Assembly (NCBI GenBank): GCA_039916305.1
Contig: JBDSLR010000005.1
Coordinates: forward strand, 136,103 to 200,102
DNA: 64,000 bases
Direction: 5' to 3'
From: JACMLD01 sp039916305
GTDB lineage: Bacteria > Bacteroidota > Bacteroidia > Chitinophagales > Chitinophagaceae
Below the pieces are notes generated by a model. The model saw only the letters and a program-made list of their open reading frames with translations, searched no databases and was not told the DNA's origin. The first letter of the stretch is position 1. Each line of letters begins with the position of its first letter. Shown here piece after piece: positions 17,995-25,939 of the stretch. A program made the translations under genes and the position numbers.

Positions 17995-18068
17995 GGCGAG
18001 GTAGCTCAGTTGGTTAGAGCACAGGATTCATAACCCTGAGGTCACGAGTTCAAATCTCGTTCTCGCTA
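17995..18068 (+). tRNA. tRNA-Met (CAU anticodon)
   Basis: 74 nt fold into a complete cloverleaf: acceptor GGCGAGG/TCTCGCT (G-T at both ends), D stem GCTC/GAGC with a 9-nt loop, anticodon loop TTCATAA, variable loop AGGTC, T stem ACGAG/CTCGT with loop TTCAAAT, discriminator A, CCA not encoded. The anticodon stem CAGGA/CCCTG has an A-C mismatch next to the loop (positions 31-39). A CAU anticodon could also be initiator or lysidine-modified tRNA-Ile; the A-U rich loop flanks and the lack of three G-C pairs beneath the loop argue against initiator, and elongator Met is the likeliest. A terminator follows. Confidence 0.93.
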
Positions 18069-18105
18069 CAAAGGTCCCCAAAAAGGGGGCCTTTTTTTTG
18101 CGGTA
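18027..18105 (+). repeat. att-type direct repeat, copy 1 (tRNA-Met 3' half plus terminator)
   Basis: This stretch from the anticodon loop through the tRNA terminator to gcggta recurs at 22192-22269 with only a TT-to-AA change in the T loop, one T-to-C in the terminator stem and one missing T in the T run. A more decayed version is at 23851-23900. It is the signature of integration into a tRNA 3' end. Confidence 0.85.
18073..18099 (+). terminator. Rho-independent terminator of tRNA-Met
   Basis: GGTCCCC and GGGGGCC pair around an AAAAA loop and are followed by eight T residues. Confidence 0.9.
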
Positions 18106-18211
18106 TCAAAATGGAAAGAGCTCGATGCCTTACTTAGTCAGATAAAATTGCGAGAAAAAATATTCTAAGTTGTTTTAGTAGCTGTTTATTCTTTTCTACT
18201 ATCAAGTACTC

Positions 18212-18535
18212 TTAAAACTTTATGTTTGGAATAAGCGTATCCAAGTCGTCAGGCTCATCTTCTTTAATTGCAATGTCAAGGCTTTCCTTGCGATTTCCTT
18301 TATGAGCTACGCCCCAAAGTCACACATGATTTGAATGACGGAGTTTTAATTTATCCTGATAGGTTACTGGTGAAACAGTGTTCGTTAATGTTGCTAATAT
18401 TTTCTAAAAAGTATTTCTTGGATTAGCATAATATTCATGTTGCAGGAGTGATTTGTCGCCGGGCATTCTTCCTGATATTATAATGCGAGTGTCTGGATTT
18501 GAAATGGGATCAAACCGAAGCAGCGTCCAGTCCCA
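18212..18535 (-). pseudogene. Degraded DNA-deoxyinosine (hypoxanthine-DNA) glycosylase
   Basis: One minus-strand frame reads RFDPISNPDTRIIISGRMPG, then SLLQHEYYANPRNTF, a stop (TAG where a Trp is expected), KILATLTNTV, YQDKLKLRHSNHV, a second stop (TGA), and then LWGVAHKGNRKESLDIAIK with EDEPDDLDTLIPNIKF before TAA. This is the order of motifs in the hypoxanthine/deoxyinosine glycosylase branch of the uracil-DNA glycosylase superfamily (the GSMPG-like loop, YYAHPxNxFW, LWDV, SLDxAIxxxEPND). Two in-frame stops, no ATG and a missing C-terminal third make it a clear pseudogene. It lies just inside the tRNA-bounded island. Confidence 0.75.
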
Positions 18536-18730
18536 CGAAAGCAAACGTAGAACGAAGATAAAAAACTTACAGCTTACACCTTACCACATCATTACAGAAA
18601 CATTTTGTTTGCAACCTGTGTCCTTCATCCCGCAACTTGTCGTCAGTCGCTACCTTGTCGTCATGGTGTCGCGGAATAGAATTAATTGTCTCTCCATCGT
18701 CATAACCTGCCAATGAATGGGCTACCCTTT

Positions 18731-21061
18731 TTACTCTGCTTTTAAAACTTTTACAGGTTCAATTTGCCCGGCTCGAATGGTTTGAGATAAAACAGTCAAT
18801 AGCGCCACTATGGCAACCAAACCAAAGCCTATGCTTGTATTTATAAAACTCAAATCAACATGATCGCCCATTTCTGCTCTTAACAAATTACCGCAAAACA
18901 AGCCTGCTGGAACGCCAATAAGCCCAGCAATCAGAATGAGAATGCCAAAATTTTGGGTTATTGTCCACACCAATTTTATGTTGCCAGCGCCCAATACTTT
19001 TCTTATACCCAGTTCTTTAGTGCGTGTTTCTACGGAATAGCTGGCTATGCCTAAAATGCCCAATGCAGCGATTATCATGACTATAAGTGCAAAGAATCCA
19101 AAAAAACCAATTCTCTCTCTACCGCTATTTCCTGAATAACCGTCTTTTAAGTTATGAATATTTGCCGTTTTCTCCGGAAATTTGTTTTTCCATATTGATT
19201 GAATGGCTTTTGTCACTTCCAATTCTGTATTTGGCTTTATTTTTATGGTCAAGGTTGCGATTTCATTTGGCAAATACCGATATATTAATGGGATTGGTTC
19301 GTCAAAAATTTGATTGGGCATGATTCCAATGACTTGTACATATGCAGTATTCAGTAATAAATTTTGACCCACTAAACCCTCCATTTTAGATTCCAATAAT
19401 TTTGCGGCAGCTTCATTGACCAAAACATATTGCTCAGCATTTTGTGGTATATTTTTAGGAAAACTTTGCCCAGATTTTAAGCTGATACCTTCTGTTTCAA
19501 TTGCTTTTGGGTCAATACTTACATAATTTATTTCCAAAACTTTATCGTTTAATGTTACAGAACATTTGCCCATTTTAGTCGCTTCATAATACCAGTTAGT
19601 CGCCAAAGTGGTTTCTACTTGACTTAACTGACTTATTTCGTTTTGCAGGTTATCATATTTTTCACCCTTTAAATCAAGTGTCAGAACATTGGGAGGCACG
19701 ATTGAGCTAATGATTGCATTGTTTTTTCTTTCATAATCGGCTAATATGACAAAAAATATCATAAGCATGATGGTCACTGAAAATTGTACAACAATCAAAG
19801 CCTTGTAAACAGCAACACCCTGGAACAACTTTATATTCTTCATTTTACGCAGAATCTGTATAGGCTGAAACGCTGACAATAACCATGACGGAAATGCCCC
19901 TGCGACTAAACCTGTGATAACTGCGTAGGTTAACAAGCCTACAATTAAGGTTGTATCAAAAGAAAACGACACATCCATATCGGGTATATAATGCATTAAA
20001 ATATTAACACATGGCAGTGTAAACAACAAAGCAAACAAGGAAACGAGGGTCGATTCTATTAAAAATTGACCAACAATTTGTCCTCTTGTTGCGCCTATCG
20101 TTTTGCGAATACCTACTTCTTGCGCTCGGGAGAAGGCACGCGCCAATGCCAAACTGATATAATTGAAAGCAGACAAAAGGGTTAAGGATAGAATTAGGAA
20201 TAGCTGCGTTTTTATGCCCGTCCAATTGACGCCCGCATTGGGGTCATTTTTAATGTCATCGTTTCGGGGGGTAATATCTTCTATGGGTTGTGCCAAAAAT
20301 TGAAGATTGCTCTTATCCACTTTCCGATTATAATTTTGGAGCGTTGTATTGAGCTGCTTTAAATTGTCTCCTGCTTTTAAACGTGCGTAAATTGCTGAAC
20401 TCTTGAAGTCTCCCCAATTTTGTGAAATATTGCTGATTGCACCTTTTTTTTCAAGCATTTCAGCAGAATTAATAGATAACATTGCCTCAATGGGTAGATG
20501 TGTTTCTAATTGCGGGTCTTGGATAATTCCCTCAACGGTATAAGAACCTAAATTTTCAAATTGAACAATTTGTCCTAAAGCATTAATGTTTCCAAATATT
20601 TTTTTTGCTGTTTTTTCAGTTAAAAAAAGAGCGGTGGGATTATTGGTAAGGCTTTGGGCATTACCTGACAACAATTTAAAGCCAAAAACATCAAAAAAAG
20701 AAGGCTCTGAAAATTTTATGTCAATAGGTACATCACCTCTGTCGGTTTGCAAGTTATATTTTCCTGCCAGACGTACTCTTACTGTTTTTTCAACAAAGGA
20801 AACGCTTTCCATTTGAGTTGCCAATGGCAATGGCGCTGTTGCCCATTTGTTTTGTTCACCCTCCTTTTTTTCTTGGGTGAGTATGCGCACTATCTGATTT
20901 AATTTTGGATGGAAATGGTCTGTATCGTGATTGGCTTTCAGGCCTGTAAAAAGAATAACACCAACAGCCATACTTAGTGATAAGCTCAGGATGTTGACTA
21001 TTGAAAAAAGTTTGTTTTTCCAGAATATCCGTATAGCGATTTTTAGATAAGTCCTTATCAT
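18731..21061 (-). CDS. ABC transporter permease, FtsX/MacB type
   Basis: A 776-residue protein with two copies of the MacB-periplasmic-core plus FtsX unit. First: TM helix at residues 20-42 (SIVNILSLSLSMAVGVILF), a periplasmic domain to about 280, then three TM helices (LFLILSLTLLSAFNYISL onward) with the conserved ALARAFSRAQEVGIRKTIGA coupling segment. Second: a TM at about 425-445, a core domain, and TMs from about 655 with VETRTKELGIRKVLGA. Such orphan permeases are numerous in Bacteroidota and the ATPase partner is encoded elsewhere. This copy is the only large gene inside the first tRNA-bounded island and is visibly more AT-rich than neighbours such as the E1 gene. Substrate unknown. Confidence 0.92.
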   Translation of the reverse strand: MIRTYLKIAIRIFWKNKLFSIVNILSLSLSMAVGVILFTGLKANHDTDHFHPKLNQIVRILTQEKKEGEQNKWATAPLPLATQMESVSFVEKTVRVRLAGKYNLQTDRGDVPIDIKFSEPSFFDVFGFKLLSGNAQSLTNNPTALFLTEKTAKKIFGNINALGQIVQFENLGSYTVEGIIQDPQLETHLPIEAMLSINSAEMLEKKGAISNISQNWGDFKSSAIYARLKAGDNLKQLNTTLQNYNRKVDKSNLQFLAQPIEDITPRNDDIKNDPNAGVNWTGIKTQLFLILSLTLLSAFNYISLALARAFSRAQEVGIRKTIGATRGQIVGQFLIESTLVSLFALLFTLPCVNILMHYIPDMDVSFSFDTTLIVGLLTYAVITGLVAGAFPSWLLSAFQPIQILRKMKNIKLFQGVAVYKALIVVQFSVTIMLMIFFVILADYERKNNAIISSIVPPNVLTLDLKGEKYDNLQNEISQLSQVETTLATNWYYEATKMGKCSVTLNDKVLEINYVSIDPKAIETEGISLKSGQSFPKNIPQNAEQYVLVNEAAAKLLESKMEGLVGQNLLLNTAYVQVIGIMPNQIFDEPIPLIYRYLPNEIATLTIKIKPNTELEVTKAIQSIWKNKFPEKTANIHNLKDGYSGNSGRERIGFFGFFALIVMIIAALGILGIASYSVETRTKELGIRKVLGAGNIKLVWTITQNFGILILIAGLIGVPAGLFCGNLLRAEMGDHVDLSFINTSIGFGLVAIVALLTVLSQTIRAGQIEPVKVLKAE

Positions 21062-21346
21062 GACTTAAAGTGTGGATTTTTAATACTGAAGAGGATCCCT
21101 CTCAATCAATTGGAAAAGTTTGTGCCAAACGACAACTAATTCATTATTAATATTTTGGACAATTGATTTATTAAAACCAGTTCGATTTTGGTACACTTGG
21201 TGTATCGGTTTGATACAGGCCAATACAATTTATTTTACAGCCAAAGGAGACTGCGGCACTTCCATTTATCTCAGTGGTTGTTTGCCGTGGATAAACTTAT
21301 TGGTAGACTCATCTGATTAAATATTTAAAGATGGTGAAAAAAATTC

Positions 21347-21544
21347 GCCCAACGACCGGGTATTGCTGAAGGCGGGGTTTCAGCATTCCGTCCCACCAGC
21401 CACAAAACCCAGTTTTATGATTGATGTTGAAACTTAACTAATCTCATTTGAAAAACGGTCGCCCCATAGCTGAAGCTGATTAAAGGCCAGCTGACCATTG
21501 CTCTTCCGTCAACCCCCGCTTTTAGCAATACCATTGTTAGCGGC
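21347..21544 (-). other. attC-like imperfect palindrome after a small membrane-protein gene
   Basis: About 198 nt whose two ends are imperfect inverted repeats sharing GGTATTGCT, AA and GCGGGG blocks. Read on the minus strand it begins GCCGCTAAC and ends GTTGGGC; the latter is a perfect match to the attC core box GTTRRRY, while the former partly matches RYYYAAC. It begins 4 nt after the stop codon of the small gene at 21549-21905 on the same strand, exactly where a cassette attC belongs. No integron integrase is in the window. The call is by eye and needs a covariance search. Confidence 0.45.
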
Positions 21545-21548
21545 TGTC

Positions 21549-21905
21549 TCATCTATGCATGTTTTTTAAGTCCATATACAATGCGAAAATCATGGTTCCT
21601 AGAACGACGAAAAATAATCCGATATTGACTACTGCGGCAAAAGGTTTTATAAACTTTAGCTTTTCTTTCCTCACTATGCTGATTATGCTAAATACGACTC
21701 CTAGTATCATGCTCACTAATAGAATCAAAGTTGTCACCCCCAGGAAAGCGGGGTTATTCGACTTAATTCGAAATAATGCAGTGATATTTGCAATAAAAAT
21801 TAGAAAAATCAGAAGAGTCGCAATCGAAAAACCAACAGCAATTTTAGAAAAAACAGCGGATTTTCCGTGTAGCGACAACTGGGAGTCGGTTAAAATATCA
21901 GTCAT
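21549..21905 (-). CDS. Hypothetical four-helix membrane protein, possible integron-type cassette gene
   Basis: 118 residues, with hydrophobic spans at about 22-45 (IAVGFSIATLLIFLIFIANI), 55-78 (LGVTTLILLVSMILGVVF) and 90-110 (AVVNIGLFFVVLGTMIFAL), a polar N-terminus and a basic tip. No family recognised; it resembles the DUF4190-like small membrane proteins in layout only. It is isolated, with no partner genes, and is followed 4 nt later by an attC-like palindrome, so it may be a stray gene cassette. The start at 21905 is the only ATG giving the full polar N-terminus. Confidence 0.7.
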   Translation of the reverse strand: MTDILTDSQLSLHGKSAVFSKIAVGFSIATLLIFLIFIANITALFRIKSNNPAFLGVTTLILLVSMILGVVFSIISIVRKEKLKFIKPFAAVVNIGLFFVVLGTMIFALYMDLKNMHR

Positions 21906-22191
21906 TTTCTAGTGAATATTTGAGTGTCGACTCCCCAATTCGGGTCGTCAATGTTGGCGGCATAGAGATAGCCGCTCACTCGCTAATTTATGCTATTAAA
22001 CACAGTTTTTAAAAAATTAAAATGCTCACAACCAATCTTTTATCCATTAACATTTGTATTGTTAGCACAATCAGCTTTGGTGATAGCCATATTTAAACGT
22101 TTACAGGTGGTTCAATTGTATTCAAGGAAAGATTCCATCCGTAGAGTAATTTAGGGTATCAAAGTAAGCCTATTCTCATAACTCACTGGTT

Positions 22192-22269
22192 TTCATAACC
22201 CTGAGGTCACGAGAACAAATCTCGTTCTCGCTACAAAGGCCCCCAAAAAGGGGGCCTTTTTTTGCGGTA
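22192..22269 (+). repeat. att-type direct repeat, copy 2
   Basis: 78 nt nearly identical to 18027-18105, covering the anticodon loop, variable and T arms, acceptor 3' strand and terminator of tRNA-Met. The 5' half of a tRNA is absent, and the TTC of the T loop is AAC here, so no functional tRNA is made. The distance to copy 1 is about 4.16 kb. Confidence 0.85.
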
Positions 22270-22701
22270 CCAGCGATTGTTGCTTTTCAAAGAGCGGACA
22301 TTCGGTAATTCAACAACAATAGATGGTTAGAAAATTTGTAGATATTCCTGTATACCAGTCACGAAATAGGGCCACGGATGGAATACAAAGGATATTGGTT
22401 TAGTAAAACGAATGAAGAAACGGCTGGCTGCTGCCACGCATGATAGAATTAGCTTTCCGGGAACCGGATTGTATTAAAATGAACGTTGACAGAGCAATTA
22501 ATTCAGTCAGAAAACATCGCTTGTAATTTTCTATTCTTCCAAATTTTGGAGTAAAAGCTGTGGCTCATTGGTTATAGCTTTTCATAGGGCTTGACGGTAA
22601 GGACAGTTGTTTATTGGCTTTTGCTTTTTAGCTGACTTCCGGGACTTCAAGTATCTACAATAGTAGGAGAAACATGTATTTGCTTTTCAATTCCCGCAAC
22701 A

Positions 22702-22729
22702 GGGCCCCAAAAAAGCGGGCCTTCTTTTT
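22702..22729 (+). terminator. Terminator-like hairpin resembling the tRNA-Met terminator
   Basis: GGGCCCC, AAAAAA loop and GCGGGCC followed by ttcttttt and then gcag: the same architecture as the terminators at 18073 and 22236, with no tRNA body in front. It may be a further eroded copy of the integration site end. Confidence 0.5.
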
Positions 22730-22780
22730 GCAGCACAATAATACTATTGATTTATTAACTTGAGCACAAATTAAAAAAAC

Positions 22781-22975
22781 ATGGAAAAACGAATATTGGG
22801 GGTAGTCTTATCTGTTCTGGGTATTGCAGGCCTCATTTACGCAGGAATCAGTTTCGTAAATGGGGGAGCCGGCACTAAATCCATCAAAACGATCATTTTT
22901 GCCGCTGTATTAGGTGGCATTTTTTTCTTTGCTGGTATCAGCCTGATCAGGAATACCAGCGACAAGCCTTCATAA
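22781..22975 (+). CDS. Small two-helix membrane protein
   Basis: 64 residues: a short basic start (MEKRILG), a hydrophobic helix (VVLSVLGIAGLIYAGISF), a Gly-rich polar turn (NGGAGTKSIK), a second helix (TIIFAAVLGGIFFFAGISLI) and a polar end. Near-identical short proteins recur across Bacteroidota in my recollection, without known function. The frame is intact, starts at an ATG after an AT-rich leader and lies outside the first tRNA repeat pair. Confidence 0.75.
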   Translation: MEKRILGVVLSVLGIAGLIYAGISFVNGGAGTKSIKTIIFAAVLGGIFFFAGISLIRNTSDKPS

Positions 22976-23303
22976 TAGCGCTAGCCGGCAAAACGAATAA
23001 TTGATGATATAGAAGCCTGTAACGCATTTGCTTTACAGGCTGCTTGTTATAAAACCTTCTCCATGGTTCTTCAGCATCCAATCAAATAAAGAATAGGTTA
23101 ATAGGTTCAAGTGTTCGCATGGACTATAAGCCAACATTTTGTGATGATAATTCCTAATTAAATTAAGCAGTCGTTTTTATAGATAGGCACAAGCGGATGT
23201 TTGCGCTTGGGATGGGAGTGGTTTAAGTAGGAGAGTGATGCGGTAGAAAAAAACTGTAAAAATCCATGCATGTCTCCAATGTTAAAACTATAAATATTAA
23301 GTT
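22976..23303. other. Gene-free stretch with one REP-like palindrome
   Basis: Contains a weak hairpin after the small membrane-protein gene (GCCTGTAACG..TTACAGGC at about 23013-23040) that could terminate it, and the REP-like palindrome at 23186-23208. Nothing else recognised. Confidence 0.5.
23186..23208. repeat. REP-like palindrome, copy 1 (diverged)
   Basis: GGCACAAGCGGATGTTTGCG followed by CTT is a diverged form of the 22-nt palindromes at 23914-23935 and 24038-24059. Confidence 0.5.
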
Positions 23304-23654
23304 ATGAGTTTTTTTATTTTTTTTTCTGTGAAAGATCCGCTAAAACTAAATATCAATAACATATCAAATAACATGAAAAAAATCTTGAACTTAATTTGTA
23401 ATGAAAAATTCTGGATAACTACTTATGGTGCCTATGATATAACACCTGAAAATCTTGTATTCATGATATGTTTAACTTCAGACAAAATGAAAGTACAACT
23501 CCAAAATAACGATCAACTGAATGACGAATTGAGTGGCTTATTTACAAAATATGATTATCCTGAAGCAGCCAGGAATAAGATACTCATAATATTTGAATCG
23601 CAGGAAACTGTTAATAGAGAACACGAAGGAAGCTGGCGTCTGCGTCGTAACTAA
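23304..23654 (+). CDS. Hypothetical protein, AT-rich
   Basis: 116 residues without recognised domain; the true start may be the internal ATG that gives MKKILNLICNEKFW (at 23373), because the first 23 residues look like translated leader. From there the 93 residues are a compact mixed alpha/beta protein (FWITTYGAYDITPENLVFMI, then LSGLFTKYDYPEAARNKILI). Base composition is clearly lower in G+C than the flanking chromosome, in keeping with acquired DNA between two tRNA-derived scars. Such small orphans beside mobile remnants are sometimes immunity proteins, but nothing in the sequence shows that. Confidence 0.5.
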   Translation: MSFFIFFSVKDPLKLNINNISNNMKKILNLICNEKFWITTYGAYDITPENLVFMICLTSDKMKVQLQNNDQLNDELSGLFTKYDYPEAARNKILIIFESQETVNREHEGSWRLRRN

Positions 23655-23850
23655 TTTTTACAAACTGGCGCAAGTATATTTATAATCTGTGCCCAGGTGC
23701 GGACGTGGTAGGCTGGGGCGATGAGTAGCCAGGCTTATACCAGTGCAGAGTAGCCATATTTTACAACCGGGGCAAAATGTGTTCCTTTTGTTTATAATGT
23801 AGAAGACTGAGATAAATAGGTTACAAGTTTCCTGTTAATTAATAGGCAAC

Positions 23851-23900
23851 TGGTTTTCTAAACACTGAGGTTACGCTTTCAAATCTTGTTGTCGCTACAA
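23851..23900 (+). repeat. att-type repeat, copy 3, degraded tRNA-Met 3' end
   Basis: CTGAGGTtACG, TTCAAATCTtGTT and TCGCTACAAA align in register with the variable loop, T arm and acceptor strand of tRNA-Met, with scattered substitutions and without the GC-rich terminator. The block preceding it (CTGGTTTTC) matches the one preceding copy 2. Confidence 0.7.
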
Positions 23901-23913
23901 AAAAAAGTCTTTT

Positions 23914-24059
23914 GGCACAAACGGACGCTTGCGCCTTCGATGAAATTATAAAATTTATCCGGTGCAGGATCATTTGTAAGCATCCGCTTACACGCTACGG
24001 TTTCAACCAATGGCAATAACCGATCTGATTCGGATCAGGCGCAAGCGTCCGCTTGTGCC
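23914..24059. repeat. REP-like inverted pair
   Basis: GGCACAAACGGACGCTTGCG (ending CC, 23914-23935) and GGCGCAAGCGTCCGCTTGTG (ending CC, 24038-24059) are reverse complements with one mismatch, and each is itself a hairpin with stem CAAGCG/CGCTTG. Between them lies a third hairpin, TGTAAGCATCCGCTTACA (23975-23992), of the same design. The layout is that of a bacterial interspersed mosaic of REP elements. Confidence 0.65.
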
Positions 24060-24097
24060 TGTAAGGGTAGTGGTTTTGGGTTGTTTAGTGTTTTTTT

Positions 24098-25018
24098 TCA
24101 GTTAAACAATTGCCTGAATTCCAAAGGTGATTGACTTGTTTTTGTTTTAAACAACTTACTAAAAGACTGTGGGTGCTCAAAGCCAAGCTCGTAGGCAACT
24201 TCGCTTACAGTGAGGCTAGTGGTGGATAGTTTTTCTTTTGCTTTTTCTATCAGTTTGTGGTGTATGTGCTGCTGTGCATTCTGGCCTGTCAGGGAACGCA
24301 GCATATCACTTAAATAACCTGGGGAAATATTCAGTTGCTCCGATAGATAATGAACCGTTGGTATGCCTTGACTTCCGGAACGATCGTTGTTAAAATAATC
24401 TTCTAATAATTCTTCCAGCTTTTGCAACAGGTCGTTACTGAGTGATTTACGGGTAATGAACTGGCGCTTGTAAAAACGATTGGCGTAATTCAATAACAAC
24501 TCAATTTGAGCAATAATTACATCGTGGCTAAAATCGTCTATCCTGCTATTTAGTTCTTCCTCAATGATCTTAAAAATGGATATGACGGTATCCTTTTCCT
24601 TATCAGATAAATGAAGCGCCTCATTGGCCGAATAAGAAAAAAAACCATATTTTTTTATCTTCCTGATCAGCGGGTAGGTCAATAGGAAATCGGGGTGTAT
24701 CAGCAGCGTATAGGTGGAGCATACACCAGCATGTTCTTCGTTACTCCCTATCAACTGGCCGGGAGCGGCAAAAAGTAAACCACCTTCATCAAAGTCGTAA
24801 TAATGTTGTCCATATTTTACCCTGCCGCTAAGCCTTGGTTTGTAAGAGATTTTATAAAAATTAAGCACATGCGATTGTGGAAAATTGTTTTCAATAACAC
24901 GGTTACTTTCCGCACCAAGCATGCATATCAGTGGGTGCTGCGGCTCAGGCAGGCCAAAAGCCCTTGCCGCTGCTGAGAGCGAACGAAAACGATGTACCGG
25001 ATTTTCTTCCTTTTTCAT
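24098..25018 (-). CDS. AraC family transcriptional regulator
   Basis: 306 residues. The N-terminal two thirds are a cupin-like sensor region (YGQHYYDFDEGGLLFAAPGQ near residue 65) without a clear ligand signature. The C-terminal 100 residues form the two helix-turn-helix motifs: VHYLSEQLNISPGYLSDMLR and LTVSEVAYELGFEHPQSFSK followed by LFKTKTSQSPLEFRQ. It lies 69 nt downstream of an SDR oxidoreductase gene on the same strand, and such AraC-SDR pairs are common, so it probably controls its neighbour. The cognate inducer is unknown. Confidence 0.93.
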   Translation of the reverse strand: MKKEENPVHRFRSLSAAARAFGLPEPQHPLICMLGAESNRVIENNFPQSHVLNFYKISYKPRLSGRVKYGQHYYDFDEGGLLFAAPGQLIGSNEEHAGVCSTYTLLIHPDFLLTYPLIRKIKKYGFFSYSANEALHLSDKEKDTVISIFKIIEEELNSRIDDFSHDVIIAQIELLLNYANRFYKRQFITRKSLSNDLLQKLEELLEDYFNNDRSGSQGIPTVHYLSEQLNISPGYLSDMLRSLTGQNAQQHIHHKLIEKAKEKLSTTSLTVSEVAYELGFEHPQSFSKLFKTKTSQSPLEFRQLFN

Positions 25019-25087
25019 TTTTACAATTTAAAACAATTATAACCGGCTTTGTTTTTATGCCCGGTTATAATTGTTCTTTAAAAACGA

Positions 25088-25939
25088 TTACCTAGCATTG
25101 CCCTGTGCTGCGTTGGACACAGATTCCCATGCTTCCCATGTTGCCAAACGCGCTGCATAATCTTGACGCACCCATGGTAAATTATGGCTGCCGAGGAAGA
25201 AACGCAATGGTGGATTTTCAGCATCCACCATTTTAAACAGCGCTTCTGGTGTGGCTTCCGGATCGCCCCTTTCCATATCTTTCAGGCCATCAGCAAACTG
25301 CTTTTTAAAATCAGTGTAGATATCCATCCCCGCAGCAAACTTCAAAGACTCCTGGCTGCCAAATTCTGTGGCATATGCACCTGGTTCAATTATGGTTACT
25401 TTAATGCCAAAAGCTTTCACTTCTAAAGCAAGACTTTCATGAATTGCTTCGAATGCCCATTTCGACGAACAGTAATAGCCGATCACCGGCAGCGTAACAT
25501 GCCCAAGATTGCTGGATGTGCCCAAAATATGCCCGCCACCCTGCTGACGTAGCAGTGGAAGGACTGCCTGTATAACTGCCAATGCGCCAAAAATATTTGT
25601 ATCATACATGGCCTTAACGTCTTGAGCACTCGCTTCTTCAATGGTGCCAACCAATGAATAGCCAGCGTTGTTAAGCACGATATCGAGCCTGCCAAAATGG
25701 GCGTGAGCCTGTGCGACGGCTGTCTTTACCTGTTCGGTGTTTGTTACATCCAGTTCAAGCGTTAGAACGTTGGTGCCATATTTTTCTTTTAGATCTGCAA
25801 TGCCTGATAAATTTCTTGCGGTAGCTGCAACCTTATCCCCACGCTTTAGTGCAGCATCTGCCCAAATTTTTCCAAACCCACGGGAAGCACCCGTTATAAA
25901 CCAAACCTTATCAGCTGACTTTTCATTTCGTTGTTCCAT
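25088..25939 (-). CDS. Short-chain dehydrogenase/reductase (SDR) family oxidoreductase
   Basis: 283 residues of the classical SDR fold: cofactor loop VWFITGASRGFGKIWADAAL (TGxxxGxG) near residue 13, the LDVTNTEQV acidic site near 60, NNAGYS near 90, and the catalytic Tyr/Lys as GYYCSSKWAFEAI near 153. The Ser partner is in ILGTSSNLGHV. NADP preference is suggested by AATARN after the second strand. Most similar in pattern to the oxidoreductases annotated as ketoreductase or NADP-dependent SDR of unknown substrate. Likely co-transcribed with the AraC gene that follows. Confidence 0.93.
   Translation of the reverse strand: MEQRNEKSADKVWFITGASRGFGKIWADAALKRGDKVAATARNLSGIADLKEKYGTNVLTLELDVTNTEQVKTAVAQAHAHFGRLDIVLNNAGYSLVGTIEEASAQDVKAMYDTNIFGALAVIQAVLPLLRQQGGGHILGTSSNLGHVTLPVIGYYCSSKWAFEAIHESLALEVKAFGIKVTIIEPGAYATEFGSQESLKFAAGMDIYTDFKKQFADGLKDMERGDPEATPEALFKMVDAENPPLRFFLGSHNLPWVRQDYAARLATWEAWESVSNAAQGNAR

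Larger units (their letters stand above)
21906..22780. other. Gene-free stretch with tRNA-Met repeat copy 2
   Basis: No believable gene on either strand. It holds the second tRNA-Met 3' repeat (22192-22269), short open frames without any recognisable family, and a terminator-like hairpin at 22702-22729. The stretch looks like decayed insertion sequence between two integration events. Confidence 0.6.
23655..24097. other. Gene-free stretch with decayed tRNA repeat and REP-like pair
   Basis: Holds the third, degraded tRNA-Met 3' end (23851-23900) and then two oppositely oriented REP-like palindromes around a third smaller one. No coding frame is believable. Confidence 0.6.

Noticed and set aside
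21120..21320. 66-codon plus-strand frame upstream of the permease
   Set aside because: No recognisable pattern and lies in the divergent leader of the permease; probably chance.
17995..24100. Search for CRISPR array, toxin-antitoxin pair or restriction genes in the island
   Set aside because: No regularly spaced repeats and no recognisable toxin, antitoxin, nuclease or methylase frame was found.
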